A DNA stretch of 35,476 nt from Haplosporangium gracile (GCA_015499985.1 JAAAUF010000293.1:6575-42050), one strand, 5' to 3'. Positions 9,059-21,500 are shown, counted from the first letter of the stretch. Made by a program: numbers and translations. Notes: generated from the letters alone by a model not told the origin.

Positions 9059-11277
9059 TCAGAACCCTCCACGGAACCTGTTCGAGTAAGGTTGTGTCTT
9101 TGGGTGTTCCACAGCGTCAAACTGAACATAATCCAACTTGTATCCCTTTTCCGTCTCGGGTGTCACATTAATATAAGCTCCCTTGTTTCCAACCGAGTCA
9201 CTAATTATGCAGAGGGGACCAAAATGCGAACTAGATATTAGTATGTGCGCAAAAGGTGCCAACTGACGAGTTTGTATAAAGAAGTACAAAGAAGACACCG
9301 ACAATGAATCCATGAGTAACCAACGTACCAGTAGTTGGGTGCTGAGAAGATGGTGACGCAGCGTCCATTATGCTCCACCTGGTATCCCTGTTGCTTGACC
9401 TCGTGGCTTCGAATAATCATATCTACAACAAAAGTAAATAATACATAAGTTAGCATCAATTGCGCATTCATTGATGATAAATGATGCACGAATCCTTGCT
9501 ACAGGTCTGAATGAAACAACAACGTACCGATGTCGTTCATTTTGCAGAAATTCTCGGTGACATCGGGTCCAAACTTCTGTCCGACACCACGAGCACTAGG
9601 ACTCCGTCCTGGTAAGAACTGGGGGTCAGCCCAGAGCAACTCTGACATCAAACCTCCCTGTCCAGGTTGACCCTTGGTGATACGGTCAATGTTGCGAATT
9701 TCCTCCAAAGTGACGTCGTCTCTTGAGCTCAAACCGCCATGAACAACAAAGATCTTCTTCTGGACCAAGTGAGCCAGAGGCAAGGTCGCAAAGGTCTCCG
9801 AAAACATTTTGAACATGGTCTCTGAGAACTTGGCCTTAACTTCATCCTCGAAGCCGTAGACCTTGTTCATGTCGTCTGTCTCATGGTTACCGCGTGTGAG
9901 GTACATTCCTGTGGGGTAGAGCAACTTGTAGGCAAAGAGGGTCAAGATGATCTCGAGCGAGAAGCTGCCGCGGTCAACGAAATCACCGTTGAAGAGGTAG
10001 GCGTGAGTCTCAGAGGGGCGTCCGTTCAGTTTGAAGATATTGTTGAAGTCATAGAACTGTCCGTGAACATCTCCACAGATTGTCAACTTGTGATCCTTTG
10101 GAATCTCGACGTCCACCAGTGAGGTCTGTTCCAAAAAGTACTTTCTCGTCTGGAGAATAATCTATGAGACAATTGTCAAAAAGAAAGAAAAGAAGGTTGG
10201 TTTCCAACACATAATCTCGTTAAAAAATACTACACGCTGACAGGACTGGGCTAGGGTGTTTGTGTTTGTGTGTGTCTTTGATCCTTGTGCTGCGCCTGTG
10301 TTTGCGCCTGCCCCTGTCTCTGATCGTCCGACTGATATGTAAAAAGCAAAACAACACAAATACACTCAAAAAACGCTAACAAACACAAACGTGGGCGCAA
10401 ATACAATGATCGGGATGGACCGTTACCTCGTATGCGTAGCGACGATGGATCTTCTTCTGGCCGATGAAACGCTCAATCATGTCATCAACAAACTCCTTCG
10501 TGACCTTGCCGTCGTCGATTCTGACACCGTCATAAGAGTCCTCGACGATAATGGACTGAGTGTCGATCGAGTCAGAGACCTTCTTGACGACCTCGTTGGA
10601 GGCAATTGCCTTCTCAAAGGCCATTCTGGCGACGGTCTTGTCACAGTCGTCCAGCTTCAGCTTGGCATCCTTGTCCCCGGGCGCAAACTTGAGCACAATT
10701 CTAAAGTCCTTGGCAGCCTCCTTGTAGCGGGCGAGGGCGTACTTGCCGACTCCACGACGATAATATCCCTTGGCGTACTTTGGGTCGACCTCTACCGCCT
10801 TATCTCCATCACTAACACATCAGATCAAGATCAAAAATTAAAAAAAGCAGATGTCAGCCACCATGGTCATAATCTTCGTTGGTGATTGAGTCGCTTTCAG
10901 CTGAATGTCGGTGAACGTCTGTGTTTGCCTTACAGGATGGCGGCACCATAGGCCTCGAGCTTGGTGTGGGCAAAGGCTCTGTTGGCGTAGAAGGCGGCAA
11001 CGTTGGGGTTGACCTCGATAGCCTCAGTGTACTTTTCAACAGCCGCATCATACTTTTTGCCTAATCAGTGAAGGGTCAAGAGTAAAAGATGTGATTCGTT
11101 AGATCAGAAAAGTCTGAATCAGAGTCTGAATCGGTGGCACCACAACACAGCGAGAGACGAGTAAGTTGTAAGTATAGGTGAGGGTGTAAAAGGAAACGTA
11201 CTGGCAAAAAGGGCGTTGGCTTCTTCCTTGATAGCGTTTGCCCGTGCGATGTCCTGTTCGGAGACGGTGGTGGTCAT
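9059..11277 (-). CDS. PPT1: Serine/threonine protein phosphatase 5 (TPR-PP5, Ppt1-type)
   Basis: Six exons on the minus strand join in phase: 11277-11202, 11060-10934, 10811-10427, 10161-9528, 9422-9329 and 9200-9059, for 485 aa, the usual PP5 length. Residues about 5-105 are TPR repeats (AIKEEANALF, YDAAVEKYTEAIEVNP, YAKGYYRRGVGKY). The PPP catalytic domain follows with GDVHG (about 226-230), GDFVDRG (about 255-261), RGNHE (about 286-290), VVHGG, RSHEVK and APNYCD, the last completed across an intron. All metal-binding and catalytic motifs are intact. In known proteins the TPR part binds Hsp90 and keeps the phosphatase autoinhibited until engaged; the enzyme dephosphorylates Hsp90 co-chaperones and clients. 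The gene is divergent from the BAR-protein gene, with 448 bp between start codons. Confidence 0.95.
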
Positions 11278-11725
11278 GGTCGTCAAAGGAGTGGAGTGAA
11301 AGGAGGTGGGAGGGGAGGAGGAGGATAGAAGAAGAGAAAGGAAAAGAAGTATAAAAAAGAAACAAGCAAGAAAATGACTTGTCTGCTCGTGTGCTCGTCC
11401 CTTCCTTGACGGTTTTTATCAGATTATTCATCTGGGTCGAGTTTCGGTGGCAATTCAGACAGCCCCTAACAGGCAGTTAATTTTGCAGGCCTTACGATCG
11501 ATTCTTCTTCCCTGTCTTTGTCGCCTCTGCTTGTCAGGACCAACCTTGTTCTTCTTTTTCACACAGCCAGCCAGCCCAACTCTTTCTTCTTTTTTGCTCT
11601 TACTCGTCATCAGCCAGCCAACCTGCTTTCTTCACTCATCTCTCATCAACCACCTCCCTCAACCCACACACATCACCACCCTACTCGCACGCACATCCTC
11701 ACTACAACACATATACACATCAGCC
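11278..11725. promoter_or_regulatory. Shared divergent promoter region, PPT1 and BAR-protein gene
   Basis: The 448 bp lie between two outward-facing start codons. The left part is purine-rich on the plus strand (pyrimidine-rich in the direction of PPT1), and the right part is a run of CT-rich and then CA-rich sequence leading to the BAR-gene ATG, as in many fungal promoters and leaders. No specific factor site was identified. Confidence 0.55.
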
Positions 11726-13175
11726 ATGAGTTGGTAAACAACGCACAACCAACTCGCTCACACTCGCGTCATGCCCTGAACTTAACACACCTTCCTTTTC
11801 CTACCTACTAACAACCGCCTGCTCCCTGTTCGAGGTTAAATAGGTCAGGATTTAAGAAGAATCTCAACAGGGCAACTACGTCCGTCCTCTCAAAGACTGG
11901 AAGTCTGGACAGGACTACCGACCGCGAATTCGAAGAAGAGGAACGCCGCTTCAAGAGGTACCCTTGTCTCTTCTCGGAACACTGTCCAATCAAGTTCAAC
12001 TATACTCTTGTCATTGTTCCCTTCTCATCCCCAACCCGTACTTTTTTTCTCAACTGATAGCTTGGATCAAAAGGTCGAGAGGCTGCACAAGGAAGCAATG
12101 GGATACTCTCAGTCTGTCAGAAGTAAGAATCGTCTCGGCAACCATCCCTCCAATTACCCTTCTAACCATTTTTTGCCCCCGCTCACCAACAAACGACTCA
12201 AAAATCGAAAAATACCAACCCCGTATGACACTACCGACGGCTGTACCACTCTTCTAGGCCCTTCTACTTATCCGCCAAGCCAACGGACACAAAACACACG
12301 ATGACGAGACCATCAACCTAACGTCAAAAACGTTCTTTGCCCTATATGTGTAGATATGACGGGATCACAACTCAAAATTGCTTCGACGATTGACCAGTTC
12401 TACGATGATGGAGCACCTATGGGTGTCTATGGTGTCAAGTACAAGGAGGCCGTTGGAAAATTGGACCAACAGGCCCAAGAAGAATTGGTACGAAGTAATG
12501 GGACGAATTCAGTACATAATGCTTAATCAGGATAAGCATCTTTAACTAGTTCAAGTCTCCCTTTTTTTTCTCGACAAACTCGCTTTCGTACGGTCGTATT
12601 CACACTCCGAGAGGCCACCTGGCGAGAAGACAAGCGACATATCCAGGAGGATCAAATTAGCGCACACTGGATCCACAGCCCCCTGATAATTTTTCAATTC
12701 CATCCTCTACGCTTGATAGGATGCTTCATACAGGACGGCAGTACTGGAACCCATTGGTCGATATGCATCCTACTTCCCCGAGATCAACGAGGCCATGCGT
12801 CGCCGCAACAAAAAGCTTCTTGACTATGACGCAGCCCGCTCAAAAGTCCGAAAACTGGTTGAAAAGCCCTCGGAGGATTCTACAAAACTGCCCCGCGCTG
12901 AACATGAGGCCAACGCCCTGAGAGAGGCTTACGAGTCTTTGAATGCTCAACTGACATCGGAGCTGCCCAAGATTGTCGATTCAAGAGTGGCGTATCTGGA
13001 CCCTTCGTTCGAGGCCGTTGTCAAGAGTCAGTTGAGCTTTGCACAGGACGCCCATAACACACTGGAGGGGTTGAGACAGTTCTTCCCACCTGAGACGGAA
13101 GGCTATGAACTGGAGGCGGCTGCAGATGGTATCTTGCAGCAGATGAGAGAGTTATCCATCTGTGGACTCGCTTAA
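11726..13175 (+). CDS. hob3: BAR-domain protein of the Hob3/Rvs161/BIN3 type
   Basis: Five exons join in phase: 11726-11733, 11844-11957, 12061-12122, 12354-12487 and 12720-13175, giving 257 aa. The first coding exon is only ATGAGTTG; it completes MSWSGFKKNLNRA, the amphipathic start typical of this family. Further family landmarks are KTGSLDRTTDREFEEEERR, ASTIDQFY, AVLEPIGRY, YFPEINEAMRRRNKKLLDYD, RKLVEKPSED, YLDPSFEA and the C-terminal LQQMRELSICGLA. These cover a complete N-BAR domain with no SH3 domain, which separates it from Rvs167/Hob1. Such proteins form crescent-shaped dimers that bend membranes and act in endocytosis, actin patch function and cell polarity (fission yeast Hob3 works with Cdc42). 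The donor after the first exon, GTAAAC, is slightly weak but required by the frame. Confidence 0.93.
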
Positions 13176-13379
13176 GTCGCAATTGCTCGACTTTTAGGAT
13201 TCGAAGGAAATAGGACCAGGACCAGGACCAGGATTTACTTTTTGCTGTATCGTCACCTCGACCAAACGACTCAATACCATGTACCAGAATAATTAAAAAC
13301 AACTTGAGTTTTCTGTGGATATATTCATGGACACGCCATGGGCTTCATCTATGATTCGTTTTTATCTGGGCAAGGATGT

Positions 13380-14468
13380 TTAAAAACCAAAGAAGCGGAG
13401 GTTTCCACCTGTGAACCCCTGGTACTGCTGCGAAGCCCGCCATTCTGCGTATTGGGGGTTCTTCTCAAGGTTGGTCTTCACGGCCATGATGGCAGGTGTC
13501 AGTTCCTCCGAGATCAGAGACGTTTCACCTTCTCCGTTGGTCAAATTAATCAAGTGCTCGATCACTGACGCGGTCTTGATATCCGCAATCGACAACTATG
13601 GAAGAAGGGACACCGGGATGAGACAGTGTGATACAGTTGATTATAATGCTCCCGAAATGGAATTATGGTACACTTCACGGTAGTTCAGGAGAAAACAAAA
13701 AACAAGGAAAGGATGCCTTACCTGGTCTCCAACATAGTGTCCATTAGACCCATTAGCGACCAGATACTTCTCATGGGACCGGATCCACTGCGGCAAGTTT
13801 GTCTTCTTGAACCTAGCCAAGAAGGCAGCGCGGTCGGATTGAGGAGACTGAACGATGGTGTGGACGAGGAAGGTGATGAGGGCATGAGTGGAAGAGTGGA
13901 ACATCCTGATCTGAGATTCTTCCCAAAAGTCCTTTCCGAGCAGGTTGCCTGATCGCTTTGCAAGGAAAAATTCGATTGCGGAGATTTCTGCTATTTCGAA
14001 TGACTGGTGGAGTGAACGATGGGAGAACGAGAGTGAGGGGGGACATGGTGAGAAGGGAATATTAATCGATATCGAAGTAACGAGGGTAGAGAAAGATTGA
14101 CTGTGTGCGCGTGTATGTACCTTGCCGCATGTGGTCTCTTCGCGGAGGATGGGGATGTGTCCAAAAGGCGTCAACGGCTTTCGGGCCATCCACTCCTAAC
14201 GACATCCAGCAAATGCAGAAAGGAAAAAATAAGAACGAGAACGCCTTTTTTTTTCACACTTTCTCAAAAAAAAAAAAAAAAAATTGATGATCCCCTTTTT
14301 TTGCTAGTTTACCTCGAACAACATGGTGTGGTTCTTGTAGGGCTCACCCAAGAGGATCAAGGTGGTACGGATGCAACCAGCGAGACCGTGGAAGGGAAAG
14401 TATGTCAAGTGATGGACATTTTCTTTGGCCAGGATCAGATCTGCGTTTGAAGTGAATGGTGGAGACAT
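13380..14468 (-). CDS. Glutathione S-transferase, copy 1 of 3
   Basis: Four exons on the minus strand, all joined in phase 0: 14468-14313, 14195-14121, 14003-13722 and 13595-13380, for 242 aa. The N-terminal thioredoxin-like domain has LTYFPFHGLAG with Tyr23 at the usual catalytic position and FGHIPIL containing the cis-proline, followed by the EISAI segment that binds the glutathione gamma-glutamyl group. The all-helical C-terminal domain carries GHYVGDQ and LSIADIKTA, the N-capping box region of GSTs. It most resembles sigma/alpha-type enzymes that conjugate glutathione to electrophiles in the cytosol; the substrate is unknown. Compared with copies 2 and 3 it is more divergent, has a longer distance between motifs, and has an extra intron after ETTCGK. 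It converges with the BAR-protein gene, with 204 bp between stop codons. Confidence 0.9.
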
Positions 14469-15805
14469 TTTTTTTTTGTATGCAGAGGGGAATGTGAGAG
14501 TAGCGAAGGAAGGTTGATGAGTTATATGTGTGAGTGATGGAAAACAAGGGCGGTGGGTTGGTTATTTATACGAACTCCAAAAAATGAACGTAGAATTGAA
14601 GAGTGACCCCATCCAACAACATCGAGACGACTAAGGAGTAGAGAGTCAAATATTCAGATTACGTGGGAAGAAACAATGCACACGTTCCTATGTGATATGC
14701 TGCCTGAAACGGATGCGATCCTTATTTATGAATGTCAATTCGTAGATGAGGCCATGGCAGCTGAGGAGTAATCATTCTAATTTCTGCTCCTCTTCAGTTT
14801 CAAACAACAAAAAAGATAGCCTCGCCTTTTTTTACGAGCAATGCTGCGCACAAACGAAAATTAGCGCTCGGAATGTTTTCGTTTTCCAGGGACCCTGGGC
14901 AAAGCGAGGGCCAAATGATTTCTTTATTTCTTGGGTATCCTCCTCCTTGACTGAGTATGACGATCAAAAGAATAGGATGATGCGCGGAGTGAATACTTAA
15001 AGGAAAATATAAAATTTCGGGGGTGCGTGGAGCAGTTTTTCTATCAGCTCATTTCTCTCGTTCGGCAATTGCGAGCCCCATTTGGACATGGTCGTTTGTC
15101 ATTTAATTTCCTTTGTCAGTCAAGATTACAAACGCAGACTATTCTTAATTGCCAAATTGCCTTCCCTTCTACGTGCTTGGTCTATGCACACCAACTACCT
15201 CTCTCATTTTTCTTTCCTGCTCTGTAAGAGACAACGCATGAAATTGGTGGCAACTGAAATAGTTTACCTTCGACATGACTGCCTTTCTCAGCTCATTATT
15301 CTCGTCCCTTACGTGCTTTCCCATTCCTCCACTCCATCACCCAACGACAGCAGCAAGTCTCCCATACAGTCCTTCTCTCCAACATGAGATCTGCACATTC
15401 ACTCCTACGGTCGCTACTGCCATCACCATCCAACTCCCCCGTTCGAGCGATGGACCTTGAAAAGCTGCGGTACTTTCATAGATGAAAGGCAGGGGGTCAT
15501 GGAAATAAAAGTGTGTCGCTTCTGTGCGTTGGTCAATAGGCCAAGAAAAAAAAATACAAATAGAGCAAATCTGTTGCTGTTGGTGTTCGCTGGTATGTGG
15601 CAATGCAGCAAAGAAAGGGTTGGCTGAGTGGCTGGGCATAAGAAAGAAATAATATAAGGAAAGAAGAAACAAAAGTACAGGTTTTCTTATTAAAACTAGT
15701 TTTTTTATTTTTCTCGACGCGTTCCTATTCTTGAATAAAAACACTCGCACAGCACTAAATCAACATTACATTCGTGCGTACCATTCCTCCCTCTTCCCCT
15801 CATTC
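14469..15805. other. Intergenic region between GST copies 1 and 2
   Basis: It includes the promoter of copy 1 at the left and the 3' flank of copy 2 at the right. Several short frames exist on both strands (for example around 15275-15460 and 15337-15750), but none has a recognisable domain, good splice signals and a consistent composition. I see no supported gene. Confidence 0.55.
14563..14570 (-). promoter_or_regulatory. TATA box of GST copy 1
   Basis: The minus strand reads TATAAATA 95 bp before the ATG at 14468, a typical position for a fungal TATA-containing, inducible promoter. Motif and distance are the only evidence. Confidence 0.5.
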
Positions 15806-16821
15806 TTAGAATCTAAAGAGCTTCTTGTTAAGGTCATCGTAGGCCTTCCACTCGGAACTCGCCTTCCAGGCAGCGTACTTAGGCATCTCCTCGACGGCGT
15901 CGTAAACAGCAAAGATGGCGGGTGTTTTTTCTCGCGAGAGGAAGCGGTCGCCCGATATTGAAATCAAGTTGTCGAGTGTTGTCGCTGTCTTCAGATCCGC
16001 AATAGAGAACTATTTGAAGGATAAAGGGAAGAAAGGATGGAGGGAAAGTTATGTGAGTCATGTATGCTCAGACCATGCTCGTCGGTATTTTGACGCTCAT
16101 GTCTGTTAAGGATGCAAATTTGCATCCATTTTTTTTTCCTTGCATGCATATCATGCACAATCACAAACGAGTATCAAAGAAGCACGCAAATATTTTTACC
16201 TTGTCACCAACGTAATGCCCGCTACACCCCCTACCCATCAAAAGCTTCTCATGATACTCAATCCACTCTGGCAAGATCTTCTCCATATAAATATCCGCCA
16301 TCTGCTCCTTATGTTCCTTGGGGGCCCTCACAACCGTCGTGACCCATTTATCAAACACCGCCTGGGTCGAGGAATGATACATCTGGATCTGGGCGCGTTC
16401 CCACAGGTTGTCACCCATCCAGCCATACTTGTTGCCCAGGTAGGATTCGATGGCGGACAGTTCTGCGAGTTCAAGGGTGTGACCTGAGGTGGGGTCTGTT
16501 TCGTATAGGATGGGAAGGGATCCGAAGGGTGTGCTGGACTTCTCCTTCGTCCAGTCCTAAGAAATGCAAGGAAAGAAGGGTAAACATAATAAGTGAGAAA
16601 GCGAAATGGAAAGCAGGCGAGAGGGAATATAGAAGGTATTTGGAGAAGGAACTTACGCCAGGGTGGGTAAAGGTGTAGTTGGCACCAGACATGGCAAGCA
16701 TGGCGCGGAGGGCTGGGAGAACGCCGTGGAAGGGAAAGTAGAGCAACTCATACTTGTTGTCCTTTGATTTCGCAATCTGCGACATGATCTCTGTAGAAAT
16801 GTCTTTCGATGGGGTCACCAT
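15806..16821 (-). CDS. Glutathione S-transferase, copy 2 of 3
   Basis: Three exons on the minus strand, all phase 0: 16821-16657, 16556-16200 and 16009-15806, for 241 aa. ATG at 16821 is directly preceded by a T-rich leader. The N-terminal domain has ELLYFPFHGVLPALRAML, with Tyr28 as the likely catalytic tyrosine, then STPFGSLPILYETDP with the cis-proline, and LAELSAIESYLG. The C-terminal domain has MYHSSTQAVFDKWVTTVVRA, GHYVGDK and FSIADLKTA, again the GST N-capping box. The protein is a close relative of copy 3 over the first exon and the middle region. The intron after GHYVGDK is shared with copy 1 and absent from copy 3, which helps to order the duplications. Role: glutathione conjugation or peroxide detoxification; exact substrate unknown. 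Confidence 0.92.
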
Positions 16822-17694
16822 TTTTGTTTCTTTTTTTTTTTTTGTTTGAAGGGGGGAAGGAGAGGAGGGAGTTGTTGGTTGTTGTTGTGTGAGAAAGTGT
16901 AGATCGCTGTTGGATGGTTTGATGATGAGAAAACGAGGAGAAAAGATTCTCTTATTATATCTTTTTTTATTTTCCTTTTTTCACCATGATGGTGTGGGTG
17001 TGAAGACAGGTCAATGCGCAGCAAGGTGGGTAAGGCACATTTCGCGAGGGTAAATTGGGCTAGAAAGAAACAAGGGGAAAAGGAAATAAAAATGCGGCGG
17101 CTTTGTTGTTGGTGAACTGCAAGTGATGGGTGCATGCAAAAGTAGAGAGACCATCAACAGAAACACGCCGCCCTTCGTTCCCTCACGCATGAAAGAATAG
17201 TTGGGCGCATTGGTGTGGAGAATATCGGAAGTCCCTGCTCAAAAGAAAAGTCCCTTCTCTCTTTCGCATTCTCTCTTGATCGATAATACAGTAGGCAATA
17301 TGCTTTTTCAATTTCCGACCCCGAGCGCAAAGCGCAGACCCTTCATTCAAAGAATGAGATCATTTCTCACCATCCCACGTCGACTTTGTGTCCATTTGTC
17401 AGCGCTCATACCGACACTTGTTAATGATCCACGGTGTAACAGTCATTGCCTTCTGTGTCGATCCTAGTATGGATAACAGCATGTAGTTTGAGTGGAAATC
17501 CCAAGGTGAATCCAAACACATATGTCGATGCGCCCTGTACCTAATTGTGGAGTAGGGATCTCTCACACAGTCCCTATTTTAAAGAGAAATTGACTCCAAT
17601 AACAACATCCATGTAAAAATTGACTCTTATATTATATATTATTGAGGGTAGGGAAATGATAAGCTACTACAAAAGGAAGAACTCGCTCGCTCAA
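16822..17694. other. Intergenic region between GST copies 2 and 3
   Basis: It holds the pyrimidine/purine-biased promoter of copy 2 (poly-T/A tract directly before its ATG, further tracts near 16960) and the 3' flank of copy 3. No exon, RNA gene or repeat was recognised between about 17150 and 17650. Confidence 0.55.
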
Positions 17695-18540
17695 TTACAA
17701 TGCAAAGCGCTTCTTGGTGACCTCGTTGAACAACTTCATATCGTCAGAAGCGTTCCACTTCTGATACCGCTCATCCGCCTCCACGACCCCACAGACCTTC
17801 AAAATTCCGGGCGTCTTCTCTTCACTAATAAACTTGTCCCCGGACACCTTCATCATCACTACCGCAACCGCCGCAGTCTTCAAATCCGCCAACGACACCT
17901 TTTCACCCACATAATGACCCGTCTTGGCAATCCCGCTCGCAACGTTGGCCTGAAGGGCGCGTTCATGAAACTCTGCCCATTCACCAATCATTCCATTGAC
18001 GAATGTCTCCGTCATCTGGGCACGGAGTTCGGGGGTGGTAGCACGAATGACCAAGGTGACGAATTTGTCGAACAGGGATTGGGTTGAACTGTTGTAGGCC
18101 AAGATCTGTTTGGCTTCCCAGGAATTGGAGCCGAGGAAGTTGTACTTTTGGCCGATGTGCTCTTCGAGGACGGAGAGTTCTGTCAGTTCAAGAGTTTGGT
18201 TGGTGGATGGGTCGGTCTCGTAGAGGATAGGCATGTGTCCGAACTGCGTCTTCTTCTTCTCCACTGGCCAGTCCTACATTGATCGAAAAAAGGAAGGGGT
18301 GATTTTTAGATCCTGGAAGGACGTAGGAGTAGAGGATAGTAACAACGCAATTGAAGACGAGCAAGTGCGACTTACGTTGGGCTGAATGAAGGTGACTTTG
18401 GCGCCGGACATGGCGAGCATGGCACGGAGGGCGGGGACGACACCGTGGAAGGGGAAGTAGAGGAGCGAGTACTCGTTGTTCTTGCCCTCGAGGATCTTGG
18501 ACATGGTCTCGGTCGACAGGTTCTTGGTTGCAGTTATCAT
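17695..18540 (-). CDS. Glutathione S-transferase, copy 3 of 3
   Basis: Two exons on the minus strand, phase 0: 18540-18376 and 18273-17695, for 247 aa. The N-terminal domain has SLLYFPFHGVVPALRAML (Tyr28), then TQFGHMPILYETDP with the cis-proline, and LTELSVLEEHIG. The C-terminal domain has YNSSTQSLFDKFVTLVIRA, GHYVGEK and, without an intervening intron, SLADLKTAA, the N-capping box. The last intron seen in copies 1 and 2 has therefore been lost precisely here, keeping the frame. A small insertion (near VASGIAKTGHY) distinguishes it from copy 2. As in the other copies, glutathione-dependent detoxification in the cytosol is the expected role. A TATA-like box lies 106 bp upstream. Confidence 0.93.
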
Positions 18541-21500
18541 CTTCTATGTGCTTGGATCGATTTGGTTGGTTGATTTGGTTGTTGGGAGCGGCGTTGTTTG
18601 TTGATTTGTGAAGAGAAGAAAAAAAAAAAGGAGGCATATGGATGTCTTTTATAGTGAGGAGAAATGGACCTAGACATTCAATCCGATTGGTAAGTCGTCA
18701 TAGTTTCCCATCAAAATAGCCACGATGGTGATGGGGGATGTAGATAAAGAGGATAGAAAAAGGGGGACACGTAGTCGCTTTTTGTTCCCTGTGTCTTCTT
18801 CGGAGACGATCTCTCTCGCTCTTTGTCCGATCCCCTCGATCACCCACCTCGGACTCTGGGGTCAATAGGTTGTCGTTTGAGGCCGCTCAACATATTTCTG
18901 CTGTATATCCCGATCGAGATAAATAAAGGGGGAATAGAGAGAATAGAATGTTGGGTGTGAGGCTGTCATATTCATGAGAGGGATGGATTAATGCTAGAAT
19001 GAACAGGGGGAGAGGAGAGGGCACGATGTCTTGTCCTTCCCAGACAGACTGAATGGTGGGGGAGGGATATGCGCAAGAGGTTTTGATGGGTTCATGAACT
19101 TGAGGTTGAACTTATCGACATCAACAAAAAAAACAAGCTCGGCAGAGACAAGCTCCTTAGGAGCAAACTGAACCTCTATTTCCAGGATGAAAAATGCAAA
19201 TGACTTTATTTCCATGCTCAATTCGATCAACTTATCTCGAAAACGTGCACAAGACAATCTTTTTTTTTCGCCAAAACCAACGTCGCCGTAGAGGCTCAAA
19301 GGAGAAATGAGAGGGACAAGAGAAAGTACAAGCGAGTGGGAGGACAGAGGAGGATGATTATGTCTGGCCCTGGGACAAATAATATAGAGTACACATGCAT
19401 GTTTACCCTCCCTCTTTGTCAACCCCCTTTGTTCTTTATTCCAGTCTGTCAGGGAAAAGCACCACCTGCGCTCTCGTTAATATTATTTTTTTAATGTGGA
19501 TCGTGCCAAGTTGCAGCAAAGGATAATAGAACGAGGAAGAAAACCAACCCCCAAGATTTAAAAGAAGCACCTCCTGGATACGTTTCATTGCAAAAGAGAG
19601 AAAAAGGGCTCTCGCTGGGTGTCTTACAAAAAAAAAACGAACGGAGAGAGGAAAACGTGTTGCCCGAAATAAAAAGGGAGCTCAATTGCTCAGTATGTGG
19701 TTGGACCACCCATTGCATCTCAATATACAGAGACACCGAAACTGAAAGGCAAGTCTTTAAGATGCTCTTTGTGTAGGTGCATCTGTCTGATCTGTGGAGG
19801 GAGAGGACCAGTGTAGAAACGATCTTATTTAATTCTGTCGATAGGTCATGACCCTTTCTTTATGAACCCCTCTTTGTCGTTCTTATATACCAACAAAGAC
19901 AACGACTTAGAAACCCCATTAAAGAAGAGACGGGACATAAAACACAATATACGGACAAAAGGTAGAACCGGCGGCACCTGTAAGGAAGAGTTCCTGAAGG
20001 ATTCCTTTAAACTCTTCCCGTCATCCATTCCTTCCTTGCTTTGTCTCACCATCGCTCTCCTTGCCCCTTGCTCTTTGCCCCTGTTGCCGGAATGGCTGGT
20101 GTTTGCTCTTTTGAAAAATCGTCATAAACAAATAAACAAAGGAGCAAAAAGAGAACGAACTAGCTAGGATTGGCTTTGAATAAACAACAGGAATGCGCAC
20201 AAAGTGTTTCAGGATTCATTTCCTTACAATGCTTCATTTCGTCCCGCTTTGTCTTGAACCTCTTCTTCCTACTTTTTTAACTGGTGTTTGTTAGTGCTGG
20301 CACGCTACCATAATACATAGAAAAAGTAGCCCATTCATACAAAATGACCGAGAGTGTACCTGAAATCAATGGCTTAGATCCATCTCGTTGTACAAAAATG
20401 GTTTGTCCTATTCTTGTCATCTGCTAACTATGAAAGCAAGAAGTTCATCTTGACACCCCTTCCTCTCTTTCCTTGGTTAGCAATCTTATTTCATCCCTTT
20501 TCTATTTTTCTCTCGTTGTGCATGAGTGTTAGTATGAATAATGAAAGAATGCCCCTCCTTTTCTTAATATTTCTGGTTCTTCGATTGTCGAACTCCTCGC
20601 TCCCCCTCTTCTCCTTCCTCTTGTGCTCTTGTTAAGCTCATCTATCTGTCTCCTTGCCCCAGATTCTCTCATCAAACAGGACCATACACTCCTAACCCTC
20701 CTCTTCGAAATAATAATTAATGACAGAAAAGGGTACATAGACATGAAGAGAGGGGCTTCCGTTGACTCGGACTGATAAGCTCCATCAATTTGTCTCTTTT
20801 TAAACTCTTTTCTTTTCTTCTCTTTTCACTCTTCTTTGTTCCTTTTTCCATTTAGCTTCTCATTCTTCCATATCGACTTTTTCGTCCTGCCCCTGTCGAC
20901 TTTTCCTTTGATCCACGTGAGGAAGCAACCCCCTTCTCAAACTCTACGACCCCTCCCAGCTCCACCAAGCATACAAGCATCAGGATACAACAACATACGA
21001 AAAGTAGAGTTTTACTTACCAAAAGAAATATCTCCACCCTACAGACAACCACAACATAGAAGAAACGGAAACTGCCTTGTGATTCGCGGTTGATTTCGGC
21101 CTATACTTTCTTCCCGCCACTCCATCCATCTCCCAACTTTTATCCATTCAAGGTTTTCCTTCTTTTTTTAACAATAACACAAACAGGAACAGGAGCAGCA
21201 CCTTTTTTTTCGTTCTTTTCTTTTCGTCACACCTTGGCAACGGATTTATTTTTCTCTCGCGTTCAATCGAGAACCCAACAACAATAAAATGAACCAACCT
21301 CAATAATAACAGGAACAGGAACACGAACACGAACAGGGACATCCACAAACAACAACAACTAAAAACGAAGAATCATGACCATTCCCTTGACCAACCGTCG
21401 TCCATCCTACAATCTATCACAGTACAACATCCACAACATCCACCATAAACACCAACATCGCAAACAACAATAATTTACCGCCACAACTATTACAATACCA

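Noticed and set aside
15337..15750. Minus-strand segment near 15337-15400 with an HVGEKD-like string followed by a GTAAGG donor, suggestive of a GST fragment
   Set aside because: Only a few residues match the GHYVGEK region of the GSTs, and nothing before or after aligns, so chance is the simpler explanation.
18994..19422. 142-codon minus-strand frame
   Set aside because: No domain and mixed low-complexity ends; no splice signals or neighbours support it.
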